From assembly GCF_002995495.1 (NCBI RefSeq), contig NZ_PVZV01000003.1, positions 701,371 through 765,370 of the forward strand: 64,000 bases of DNA, written 5' to 3'. This DNA comes from Actinocorallia populi (GTDB taxonomy: Bacteria; Actinomycetota; Actinomycetes; Streptosporangiales; Streptosporangiaceae). The position numbers were made by a program, and so were the translations under genes. This document shows positions 34,213 to 41,491 of this stretch, piece after piece. A model generated the notes under the pieces. The model had not been told where the DNA came from and did not search any database. It saw nothing but the letters and a program-made list of their open reading frames with translations. Position 1 is the first letter of the stretch. Each line of letters begins with the position of its first letter.

Positions 34213-35378
34213 CGGCCGGACCTCGCCCTCGGCAGGCCCAGGCCCTGGACGGCGACCATGTCGCGCAGCACCTCGTTGACGCCGCCGCCGAAGGTGTTGA
34301 CGATGCCCTGGCGGGACAGCTGCTCGATCTGCCCGAACAGCACCGCGCCCGGCGACTCCGGACGGATCCGCCCGGCCGCGCCGAGGATGCCGGTGAGGGT
34401 GCGCTGCACGTCGATGTGGGTCTCGGTGCCGTAGGCCTTGGTGCCGCCGGCCTGGGCGCCCGACAGGTCGCCGGTGGTCTCCACCGCCCAGGTCATCTTC
34501 CAGTTGAGCAGCGCCATCGCCTCGAGCTTGGCGTAGGTGCGGGCCAGGTCGCGGCGCACCCACGGCAGGTCGATGACGCCGTTGTCGCGCGCCCAGTCCC
34601 GCACGTCCTCCCACAGGCGGATCATGCGGCCGCCGAGCGCGGCCAGGCCGATGCGCTCGTGGTTGAGCTGGTTGGTGATCAGGCTCCAGCCGCCGTCGAC
34701 CTCGCCGACGACGTCCCCGGCCGGGATCCGCACGCCCGCGTAGTAGGTGGCGGTGACGACCATGCCGCCGACGCACTGGATCGGGCTCCAGGAGAACCCT
34801 TCGGCGTCGGTGGGGATGATGACGATGGAGATGCCCTTGTGGCGGGGCTTGTCCGGGTCGGTGCGCACGGCCGTCCACACGTAGTCGGCGGTGTTGGCGC
34901 CGCTGGTGAAGATCTTGCTGCCGTCGACGACGAACTCGTCGCCGTCGCGGACCGCCTTGGTGCGCAGCGACGCCAGGTCGGTGCCGGCGTCCGGCTCGGT
35001 GTAGCCGATCGCGAAGACGATGTCCCCGGAGAGGATGCCCGGGAGGAACTTCTTCTTCTGCTCCTCGGTCCCGTACTTCATCAGCGTCGGGCCGACGGTG
35101 TTGACGGTGACGAACGGGAACGGCAGGCCGGCCCGCTGCACCTCGTCGAAGAAGATGTACTGGTCGGAGAGGGACCGGCCCTGGCCCCCGTACTCGACGG
35201 GCCAGCCGATGCCCAGCCAGCCGTCGTTCCCGAGCATCTTGACGACCTCGCGGAACCGGCTGCCGCCGACGCCCTCCTCGCCGACCCGGCGGCGCACGTC
35301 CGCGGGCAGCAGGTTGGCGAAATAGGCACGAAGTTCCGCGCGCAGTTCCTGTTGCGCTGCGGACTCACGCAGATCCAT
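34209..35378 (-). CDS. fadE29: Acyl-CoA dehydrogenase FadE29-like (ChsE2 subunit)
   Basis: 389 residues, a well-conserved acyl-CoA dehydrogenase: WLGIGWPVEYGGQGRS, FAIGYTEPDAGTDLASLRT, and QVVWT-type middle domain (KIFTSGANTADYVW). The C-domain ends NTFGGGVNEVLRDMVA. Forms the ChsE1-ChsE2 heterotetramer with the FadE28-like protein, using FAD and passing electrons to ETF. ATG 35378 follows GAGAGAG; the GTG at 35384 is too close to it. 21 nt separate it from fadD17. Confidence 0.92.
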   Translation of the reverse strand: MDLRESAAQQELRAELRAYFANLLPADVRRRVGEEGVGGSRFREVVKMLGNDGWLGIGWPVEYGGQGRSLSDQYIFFDEVQRAGLPFPFVTVNTVGPTLMKYGTEEQKKKFLPGILSGDIVFAIGYTEPDAGTDLASLRTKAVRDGDEFVVDGSKIFTSGANTADYVWTAVRTDPDKPRHKGISIVIIPTDAEGFSWSPIQCVGGMVVTATYYAGVRIPAGDVVGEVDGGWSLITNQLNHERIGLAALGGRMIRLWEDVRDWARDNGVIDLPWVRRDLARTYAKLEAMALLNWKMTWAVETTGDLSGAQAGGTKAYGTETHIDVQRTLTGILGAAGRIRPESPGAVLFGQIEQLSRQGIVNTFGGGVNEVLRDMVAVQGLGLPRARSGR

Positions 35379-35399
35379 GGGCACTCTCTCTCTGGATGG

Positions 35400-37055
35400 T
35401 CAGGGCAGGAAGCGCAGTCGGCCGCTGGCGACGAACTCCTCGCGCAGCGCCTCCTTGTCGGCCTGGGTCATCGGGGTGTAGTCGGGGGTTCCCCGTCCCA
35501 CCCACCGGTAGACGGGCTCGTCGGTACGCCAGCCTTCGATCTGGAGCTGCTTCTTGGCCAGCTTCCCCGAGCCCGTGGTGGGCAGGGAGTGGGAGAAGCG
35601 CACGAAGCGGGGGGCGCCCTTGGTGCCCAGGTCGTCCTGGGCGGCGAGGAACGCCGGGAGGTCGAGGTCGGCGAAGGCGGTGCCCTCGGGCACCTCGACC
35701 GCGGCCATCACCTGGTCGCCCGAGCGCGGGTCGGGCACCGCGAACGCGACGGCGTCGATGACCTTGGGGTGGCGGCGCAGCACGAGCTGGGTGTGCAGGG
35801 AGGAGATGTTCTCCGAGTCCACCCGGATCCAGTCGCCCGAACGGCCGGCGAAGTACAGGAAGCCGTCCCCGTCGAGGTAGCCGAGGTCGCCGGTCCAGTA
35901 CCAGCCGTGGCGGACGCGCTCGGCGTCGGCCTCGGGGTTCTTGTAGTAGCCCTCGAACTTCTCCGCGCCGTCGGTGTCGACGATCTCGCCGATGGCCTGC
36001 TCGGGGTTGACGACCTTGCCGTGGGCGTCCAGGACGGCCGGAGGGCACTCCCGGCGGGTCTGCGGGTCGACGATCTTGACTCCGGTGTGCATGGGGCGGC
36101 CGAAGGCGGTGACGGGGGTGTCGGGCGTCTGCTTGATCATGCCCGCGCCCTCGCTGGAGCCGTAGCCCTCGACGAGCCGCGCGCCGAAGCGGCGCAGGAA
36201 CTCGGCGCGGTCCTCGGGCGAGGCCTCGGTGCCGAAGCCGTGGGTGAGGGTGTTGTCGGCGTCGCCGTCCTGCTCGGGCGTGGCCAGGACGTAGCCGATG
36301 GCCTTGCCGACGTAGGTGAAGAACGTCGCGCCGTAGCGCCGCACGTCGGGCAGGAAGCCCGAGGCGGAGAACTTCGGGGCCAGGGCGACGGTCGCGCCCA
36401 CGGCCAGGGCGGGTGCCCACAGCGCCATCAGCGCGTTGCCGTGGAACAGCGGCATCGGGCAGTAGCAGACGTCCTCGCGCTTGACGTCGTACTTGGCGCT
36501 GTTGTTGCGGCCCAGCTCGGCGAGCCGCCCCTGGGAGCAGCGGGCGGCCTTGGAGGCGCCGGTCGTGCCGGAGGTGAACAGCAGCAGCAGCTGCGTCCTC
36601 GGGTCCACGGACGGGTCCGCGGCGGGTTCGCAGGCGTGCCCGGCGACCAGGGCCGGGTAGTCCTCGTCGTCGATCAGCAGGAACCGCTCGCGCGGCACTC
36701 CGATGTCCAGGCCCTCCAGCAGCTCCAGCCCGGCCCGGTCGGTGACGACCAGCTGCAGGTCGGTGTGGCGGACCTCCTGCTCCAGGTAGGCGCCGCGCCG
36801 GGTGGAGTTGATCCCGACGACGGTCGCCCCGCCCAGGGCGGCGGCACCGAGCCACAGGACGTACTCGGGCACGTTGTCCAGCAGGACCCCGATGTGGAAG
36901 GGGCCCTCCCGGCGCAGCTTCGCGGCCAGCGAGGCGCGGGCCGCGCTCTCCCGGACGACCTCGTCCCAGGTCCAGGAGCGCTCGCGGTCGAGCAGCCCGG
37001 GACGGTCGTCCCCGACCCGGGCCAGCAGCAGTTCGGCGATCGTCTCGTTGCGCAA
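35400..37055 (-). CDS. fadD17: Steroid-side-chain acyl-CoA synthetase, FadD17-like
   Basis: 551-residue adenylate-forming ligase. P-loop LLLLFTSGTTGASKAARCSQ, ARCMP region GYGSSEGAGM, YWTGDLGYLDGDGF and the C-terminal catalytic lysine in TTGSGKLAKK. Resembles M. tuberculosis FadD17 and family ligases that activate short steroid side-chain acids (C5 type). TTG 37055 was chosen: GAAGGAACG precedes it and no ATG or GTG fits. It is preceded 11 nt upstream by a 41-codon ORF whose stop overlaps its ribosome site. Confidence 0.9.
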   Translation of the reverse strand: MRNETIAELLLARVGDDRPGLLDRERSWTWDEVVRESAARASLAAKLRREGPFHIGVLLDNVPEYVLWLGAAALGGATVVGINSTRRGAYLEQEVRHTDLQLVVTDRAGLELLEGLDIGVPRERFLLIDDEDYPALVAGHACEPAADPSVDPRTQLLLLFTSGTTGASKAARCSQGRLAELGRNNSAKYDVKREDVCYCPMPLFHGNALMALWAPALAVGATVALAPKFSASGFLPDVRRYGATFFTYVGKAIGYVLATPEQDGDADNTLTHGFGTEASPEDRAEFLRRFGARLVEGYGSSEGAGMIKQTPDTPVTAFGRPMHTGVKIVDPQTRRECPPAVLDAHGKVVNPEQAIGEIVDTDGAEKFEGYYKNPEADAERVRHGWYWTGDLGYLDGDGFLYFAGRSGDWIRVDSENISSLHTQLVLRRHPKVIDAVAFAVPDPRSGDQVMAAVEVPEGTAFADLDLPAFLAAQDDLGTKGAPRFVRFSHSLPTTGSGKLAKKQLQIEGWRTDEPVYRWVGRGTPDYTPMTQADKEALREEFVASGRLRFLP

Positions 37056-37066
37056 AGTTCGTTCCT

Positions 37067-37192
37067 TCAGGCGGCCGCGTGGGGGAGGTGGAAATCGATC
37101 AGTTCGTAGGTCGCTGCCTCGGTGGTGCGGTCGCACGACACCAAGGGCCCGATCTTGGCGGGGGCGAAGACGCCGGGAGTCGACTGAGCCAA
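37067..37192 (-). CDS. 41-residue leader ORF upstream of fadD17
   Basis: A TTG start at 37192 follows GGAGG by 8 nt, and the TGA at 37067-37069 lies at the fadD17 ribosome site, so translation of the two should be coupled. The peptide reads LAQSTPGVFAPAKIGPLV... and ends IDFHLPHAAA. Its first 30 residues recall the N-terminus of Old-Yellow-Enzyme-type NADH:flavin oxidoreductases (pattern F-P-K-I-G-P-L ... AATYE), so it may be a relic or a genuine leader peptide or micropeptide. Function unknown. Confidence 0.5.
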   Translation of the reverse strand: MAQSTPGVFAPAKIGPLVSCDRTTEAATYELIDFHLPHAAA

Positions 37193-37237
37193 CGGAATTT
37201 CCTCCAAACGAACACCCCGCATAAGGGCGCGCAGTCA

Positions 37238-37254
37238 AACTAAGTCAGCGGGAT
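37238..37254 (-). promoter_or_regulatory. Steroid-regulon operator copy, second site before fadD17 unit
   Basis: On the minus strand ATCCCGCTGACTTAGTT: one good half-site (ATCCCGCTGA) and a degenerate second half. 34 bp centre to centre from the site at 37272-37288 and inverted to it. Confidence 0.45.
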
Positions 37255-37282
37255 GCCCCCGGTATGAGGGCATCCCGCTGAC
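37244..37282. repeat. 15-bp perfect inverted repeat, operator pair or terminator
   Basis: GTCAGCGGGATGCCC (37244-37258) / GGGCATCCCGCTGAC (37268-37282), 9-nt loop. It follows the small membrane-protein gene and precedes the leader/fadD17 unit, so it could terminate upstream transcription; its arms also belong to two copies of the steroid-regulon dyad. Confidence 0.7.
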
Positions 37283-37288
37283 TGGGAG
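37272..37288 (+). promoter_or_regulatory. Steroid-regulon operator candidate (fadD17 unit)
   Basis: ATCCCGCTGACTGGGAG matches the dyad RTCCC-N7-GRGA(C/G), with TCCC and GGGA half-sites symmetric about 37280. Its edge is 80 nt upstream of the leader ORF start. Confidence 0.6.
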
Positions 37289-37307
37289 CGACAGACTTAC
37301 CGGCTGG

Positions 37308-37670
37308 TCAACGCCGGGAAAGCGCCTCGGTGACGGCCTCCGTGTGGGCCTGGGACTCCGCCAGCTGGCGCATCAGCCACAGGCGCAGCACCCGGGTGAC
37401 GGCGGCGGCGACGTACAGCGCCGCGCCCAGCAGGGTGACGGCCAGGAACGCGACCGCCAGGATCTGGGTCGAGGCGATGTCGCGGTTGTCGTCCAGCGCC
37501 AGGGAGTTGCTGTAGGAGACGAAGGTCCCCACCACGCCGAGGATCATGACGACCAGGCCGATGATCCGGAACCTGCCGTCGGCGGCGGACGCGTTGCCCG
37601 CGCCGACCTTCTGGCCGGCCACATCCTCGGCGAACTTGGCACGGCGCTCTTCGCTGTGGGTCGTGGTCAT
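37308..37670 (-). CDS. Small two-helix membrane protein linked to the ABC importer
   Basis: 120 residues: charged N-terminus, two hydrophobic helices (RIIGLVVMILGVVGTFVSY and ILAVAFLAVTLLGAALYVAA) and a charged C-terminus. Not recognised as a known family. ATG 37670 was chosen because AGGAGG lies 9 nt upstream, next to the livF stop codon (5 nt gap), so it belongs to the transporter operon and may be an accessory subunit. Confidence 0.75.
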   Translation of the reverse strand: MTTTHSEERRAKFAEDVAGQKVGAGNASAADGRFRIIGLVVMILGVVGTFVSYSNSLALDDNRDIASTQILAVAFLAVTLLGAALYVAAAVTRVLRLWLMRQLAESQAHTEAVTEALSRR

Positions 37671-37675
37671 GGGGG

Positions 37676-38422
37676 TCAACCTCCTAGGTATTCGCTGGAA
37701 AGACGGCCTTCGATCTCATCCGGCGTGCCGGTGTCCACGATGCGGCCGTGAAGCATGAGGGCGGCGGTGTCCGCGATCGGCAGCACCACCCGGGCGAACT
37801 GCTCGGCGACCAGCACCGACAGGCCGCCCGCGACGAGCTCGGCGACGGTCTCGTACATCTGGCTGACGATCATGGGCGCCAGGCCCATGGACAGCTCGTC
37901 GAGCAGCAGGACGGCCGGGTCGGTGGCCAGCGCCCGCGACAGGGCGAGCATCTGCTGCTCGCCGCCCGACATCGAGCCCGCGAGCTGGTTGCGCCGCTCG
38001 CCGAGGATGGGGAACCGGCCGTAGGCGACCTCTTCGAGCTTCTTCAGGTCGGTGCCGGTGCCGGTGGCGATCCACAGGTTCTCCCGGACCGTGAGGTTCG
38101 GGAAGACGCCGCGGCCCTCGGGGATCGCGCACACGCCCAGCTTCGCGATCTCCTGCGCCGACAGGCCGTTGACCCTGCGCCCGGCCAGGCGCAGCTCGCC
38201 GCCGTTCAGCGGCAGCAGCCCGGTGCACACCTTCATGGTGGTGGACTTGCCGCCGCCGTTCGGGCCGAGCAGCGCCACCACCGAGCCGGGGTGGACGGCC
38301 AGGTCGACGCCGTGCAGCACCTGGATCGCGCCGTAGCCCGCGCGGGCTCCGACCAGTTCGAGCACGGGCGTCCGCTGCTCCGCCTCCACGGCGGCGCCCG
38401 GCGCTCCGGTCTGCGTGCTCAT
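37676..38422 (-). CDS. livF: LivF-type ABC transporter ATP-binding protein
   Basis: 248 residues. Walker A GPNGGGKSTT (with Gly where Ala is usual), Q-loop region, FPNLTVRENL, signature MSGGEQQMLAL, Walker B VLLLDELSMGLAP, and the H-loop position is Gln (LVAEQFARV), as in many LivF proteins. One of two ATPases of a hydrophobic amino-acid-type (HAAT) importer. Starts with a 4-nt overlap on livG. The steroid gene context suggests a steroid or side-chain acid as cargo. Confidence 0.93.
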   Translation of the reverse strand: MSTQTGAPGAAVEAEQRTPVLELVGARAGYGAIQVLHGVDLAVHPGSVVALLGPNGGGKSTTMKVCTGLLPLNGGELRLAGRRVNGLSAQEIAKLGVCAIPEGRGVFPNLTVRENLWIATGTGTDLKKLEEVAYGRFPILGERRNQLAGSMSGGEQQMLALSRALATDPAVLLLDELSMGLAPMIVSQMYETVAELVAGGLSVLVAEQFARVVLPIADTAALMLHGRIVDTGTPDEIEGRLSSEYLGG

Positions 38423-39150
38423 GCCACCTCCTCGGTTCCGATGTAGGCCGCGATGACCTCGGGCGACTCCTGGACCTCCCGCGGCGAGCCCGAGGCGATG
38501 ATCGAGCCGTAGTCGAGCACGTGGATGGTGGCGCACAACTTCATCACCAGCGGCAGGTCGTGCTCGACCAGGCAGATCGCCAGGCCGTCGGCGGCCAGGC
38601 CGGTCAGCAGCTCGGCGAACGCCTCGGTCTCCTGCTCGGTCTGGCCGGAGGCCGGCTCGTCCAGCAGCAGCACCCGCGGCGAGGTCATCAGCGCCCGCGC
38701 GACCTCCACCACCCGCGCCCGGCCGGTGGGGATGTCGGAGACGTCACGGCCGGCGATGTCGGTGAGCCCGGTCAGCTCCAGGATCCGGTCGGTCTCGGCG
38801 TCCAGGTCGATGCGCTTGCGGGTGGTGGCCCGCAGGATGTCCCCGGCGACCTTGACGTTGTCGCGCACCGACAGCGACAGGAACAGCTCCAGCTGCTGGA
38901 AGGTGCGGGCCAGGCCGAGCTTGGCGCGCTTGGCCGGGGACATCCCGGTGATGTCGACGCCGTCGATGAGGACCCTGCCCTCGGTGGGCTTCTGCAGGCC
39001 GGTGACGGTGTTGAACAGCGTGGTCTTGCCCGCGCCGTTCGGGCCGATCAGCCCGGTGATCCGGCCTTCCTCGGCCCCGATGCTCACCTGGTTCACCGCG
39101 GTGTTGCCGCCGAAGCGGACGGTGACTCCCTGGGTCTCAAGCAGGGGCAT
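38419..39150 (-). CDS. livG: LivG-type ABC transporter ATP-binding protein
   Basis: 243 residues. Walker A GPNGAGKTTLFNTVTG, LARTFQQLELF, signature region IPTGRARVVEVARAL (degenerate: PTGRAR instead of SGGQQR), Walker B VLLLDEPASG, H-loop CLVEHDLPLV. The degenerate signature is unusual for LivG and means one of the two ATP sites may be asymmetric. Overlaps the permease gene end by 14 nt. Confidence 0.92.
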   Translation of the reverse strand: MPLLETQGVTVRFGGNTAVNQVSIGAEEGRITGLIGPNGAGKTTLFNTVTGLQKPTEGRVLIDGVDITGMSPAKRAKLGLARTFQQLELFLSLSVRDNVKVAGDILRATTRKRIDLDAETDRILELTGLTDIAGRDVSDIPTGRARVVEVARALMTSPRVLLLDEPASGQTEQETEAFAELLTGLAADGLAICLVEHDLPLVMKLCATIHVLDYGSIIASGSPREVQESPEVIAAYIGTEEVA

Positions 39151-41401
39151 TGACTTCCTCTCCCTTCTGCGGGGCGGCCGCCCGGACGCCGGGGACCCGG
39201 GCGGGCAGGCCCAGCGCCAGGTCGAGCCGGTCGCGCAGCGTGTCGGTGAACGGCTCGTCGTCGCGGATCTCGTCCGAGTGCCCGTGGCCCTCGACGGGGG
39301 CGACGGCGTGCGGCATGAGCTTCTGGCCGACGGCCGGCAGCGCCATCACGACCACCAGGGCCAGCAGCGTGAACGTCCAGCTGCCGTAGAGGCCGGCCAG
39401 CGCCAGCGCGTACAGCACCGCCACGAGCGCGGCCCCGCCGATGAGGACGGGCCTGGCCTCGCGCAGGGAGCGGTAGCCGTCCATGATCCCCTGCACCGAG
39501 CCGCTGGGGTTCTTGCCGACGCCCATGCCGACCAGGGCGGTGCCGACCATCACCACGTTGCCCAGCAGCTCGAAGAACGTCGCGGCCTGCGGCTGGGAGA
39601 TGGCCAGGTCGTTGAAGGTGCCGACGAGCAGGGTGAAGCCGATGCCCGACATCACCCCGCCGAACAGGGCGCCGCTGATGTAGCCGATGCCGCCGACGAC
39701 CACCAGCATCACCAGCGCGAGGCTGGCCATGAGGCCGAAGCTCTCGCCCTCCACCGAGCCCATGGCGGAGCTCATCAGGATGCCGCCCAGGCCGGCGATG
39801 GCAGCCGAGAGCATGAAGACGCTCAGCTTCAGCTTGACCAGGTTCTGGCCCAGCATCGCGGTGGCGGCCGGGCTGTCCTTCATCGCGGCCAGCCGCCGGC
39901 CGTAGCCGCTGTTGCGCAGCACGGCCAGGCCGAGCGCGATCAGCGCGAACAGCGCGGTGGCCACCAGCAGGAAGGTCAGCGGATCCCCCAGGTCGACCGG
40001 GCCGAACCTGGGCTTGGGGATGATGAGCGTGCCGTCGGGGAACAGCGTGAAGGTGAAGCCCGCCAGGGTGTGCTCGACGGTGTCGCGCAGCACCATGTTC
40101 GACAGCAGCGCGCCGAAGGCCAGGGTGGCCAGCGCCAGGTAGAGGCCGCGCAGCCGCAGCGCCGGCAGGGCCACCAGGCCGCCGACGACCGCGGTGGCCA
40201 CGACGGCCAGCGCGATGCCCGGGAGGTTGAGGCTGGCGTCCAGGCCGCTGCCGGTGATGCCGAAGTGGAAGACGATGACGGTGGCGATCGCGGCGAAGGA
40301 CATCGGGGCCAGGTTCATCTCGCCCGCGTAGCCCGTCAGCAGGGTGAGGGACAGGGCGATGATCGCGAACGCCATGCCCAGGCCGAGCGTGGTGATGCCC
40401 GAGTCGGCCAGCAGCAGCGAGTACAGGAACACGATCCCCAGCAGCACCAGGCCCCACGTCGCCGCGGCGCGCACGCTCGGCACCCGGTAGCGCTCGCGGG
40501 TGCGGGTGGCGGCGCCGCGCAGCCGGTCCTGCGGCAGCACGACGATCACGATGAACAGCAGGATCATCGGCAGCGAGACCCGGAAGTTGCCCGTCCAGGT
40601 CCAGTCGCTGGGGAAGTAGGCGGTCACGTACGCGCCGAGGAGGCCGAGCACCATCGCTCCGACGAAGGCGGGCGGGATGTTGCGCAGGCGGCCGAACATG
40701 GCGGCGGCGAAGGCGTCGATCACCAGCAGGGTGAGCGCGTTCGCCTCCAGCGAACCGCCGCTGACCGGGGTGATGAGGATGCCGGCGAGCACCGCGAGGG
40801 CCGAGCCCAGCGCCCAGGAGATCGCCGCGACGCGCGCCGGGTCGTGGCCGTTGAGCCGCAGCAGGTCGGGGGAGTCCACGGTGCCGCGCATGACCACGCC
40901 CACCCGGGTGCGGTGGAAGAGCATCCGCAGGCCCAGCGCGATGGCCAGGGCGACGGCGAGGCAGAGGATCTCGTGGAGCCGCACGACCACGCCCGCGATC
41001 TCGACGGAGGCGTCGGATCCGAAGAACATCGTCAGCGTGCGGGGTTCGACCGGGTCCCAGATCCACTGGGACAGGTAGACCATGCCGAGCATGACCGCGA
41101 CCGTCACCACGATCTTGGCGACCTCGGCGGTGTCCCGCAGCGCACCCATGATCAGCTTGTGCAGGAGCAGGCCCATCAGGGGACCGAAGACGCCCACCAC
41201 GAGCAGCAGGGACAGCCACACCGGCAGTCCCCAGCCCACGGAGAGCTGCCAGTACAGGAAGGTGCCCAGCATGGCCTGGGCGCCGTGCGCGAAGTTGAAG
41301 ATGCCCGAGGTGTTGTAGGTCAGGACCAGACCGGAGGCGGCGATGGCGTAGACCGACCCCAGAACGAGCCCGAGGATCGTGAAGGTAAGGAAGGTGGTCA
41401 T
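39137..41401 (-). CDS. Fused LivH-LivM ABC transporter permease
   Basis: 754 residues, a fusion of the two HAAT permease subunits in one chain. Residues 1-290 are LivH-like (FTILGLVLGSVYAIAASGLV, NTSGIFNFAHGAQAMLG); residues 330-680 are LivM-like (AFAIIALSLTLLTGYAGEMN, ALRLRGLYLALATLAFGALL) followed by a cytoplasmic tail. About 17-18 membrane helices in total. Forms the membrane channel with the LivF and LivG ATPases and the lipoprotein binding subunit encoded next to it. Confidence 0.92.
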   Translation of the reverse strand: MTTFLTFTILGLVLGSVYAIAASGLVLTYNTSGIFNFAHGAQAMLGTFLYWQLSVGWGLPVWLSLLLVVGVFGPLMGLLLHKLIMGALRDTAEVAKIVVTVAVMLGMVYLSQWIWDPVEPRTLTMFFGSDASVEIAGVVVRLHEILCLAVALAIALGLRMLFHRTRVGVVMRGTVDSPDLLRLNGHDPARVAAISWALGSALAVLAGILITPVSGGSLEANALTLLVIDAFAAAMFGRLRNIPPAFVGAMVLGLLGAYVTAYFPSDWTWTGNFRVSLPMILLFIVIVVLPQDRLRGAATRTRERYRVPSVRAAATWGLVLLGIVFLYSLLLADSGITTLGLGMAFAIIALSLTLLTGYAGEMNLAPMSFAAIATVIVFHFGITGSGLDASLNLPGIALAVVATAVVGGLVALPALRLRGLYLALATLAFGALLSNMVLRDTVEHTLAGFTFTLFPDGTLIIPKPRFGPVDLGDPLTFLLVATALFALIALGLAVLRNSGYGRRLAAMKDSPAATAMLGQNLVKLKLSVFMLSAAIAGLGGILMSSAMGSVEGESFGLMASLALVMLVVVGGIGYISGALFGGVMSGIGFTLLVGTFNDLAISQPQAATFFELLGNVVMVGTALVGMGVGKNPSGSVQGIMDGYRSLREARPVLIGGAALVAVLYALALAGLYGSWTFTLLALVVVMALPAVGQKLMPHAVAPVEGHGHSDEIRDDEPFTDTLRDRLDLALGLPARVPGVRAAAPQKGEEVNAPA

Positions 41402-41434
41402 GGTCGCCCTTGTGGAGATGAGGGAGAGGTGCGG

Positions 41435-41464
41435 GCGGGCCGGCCGCCGGAACGGCCGGCCCGC
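41435..41464 (-). terminator. Intercistronic hairpin after the binding-protein gene
   Basis: Perfect 12-bp stem GCGGGCCGGCCG / CGGCCGGCCCGC with a 6-nt loop, in the 90-nt gap between the binding-protein gene and the permease gene. Such hairpins commonly attenuate read-through so that the binding protein is made in excess. Confidence 0.7.
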
Positions 41465-41491
41465 GGAGTCCGTGCGCGGGGCACGGTCACA

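Noticed and set aside
33924..37109. A 1061-codon plus-strand frame over fadE29/fadD17
   Set aside because: Shadow frame antisense to enzymes with conserved motifs.
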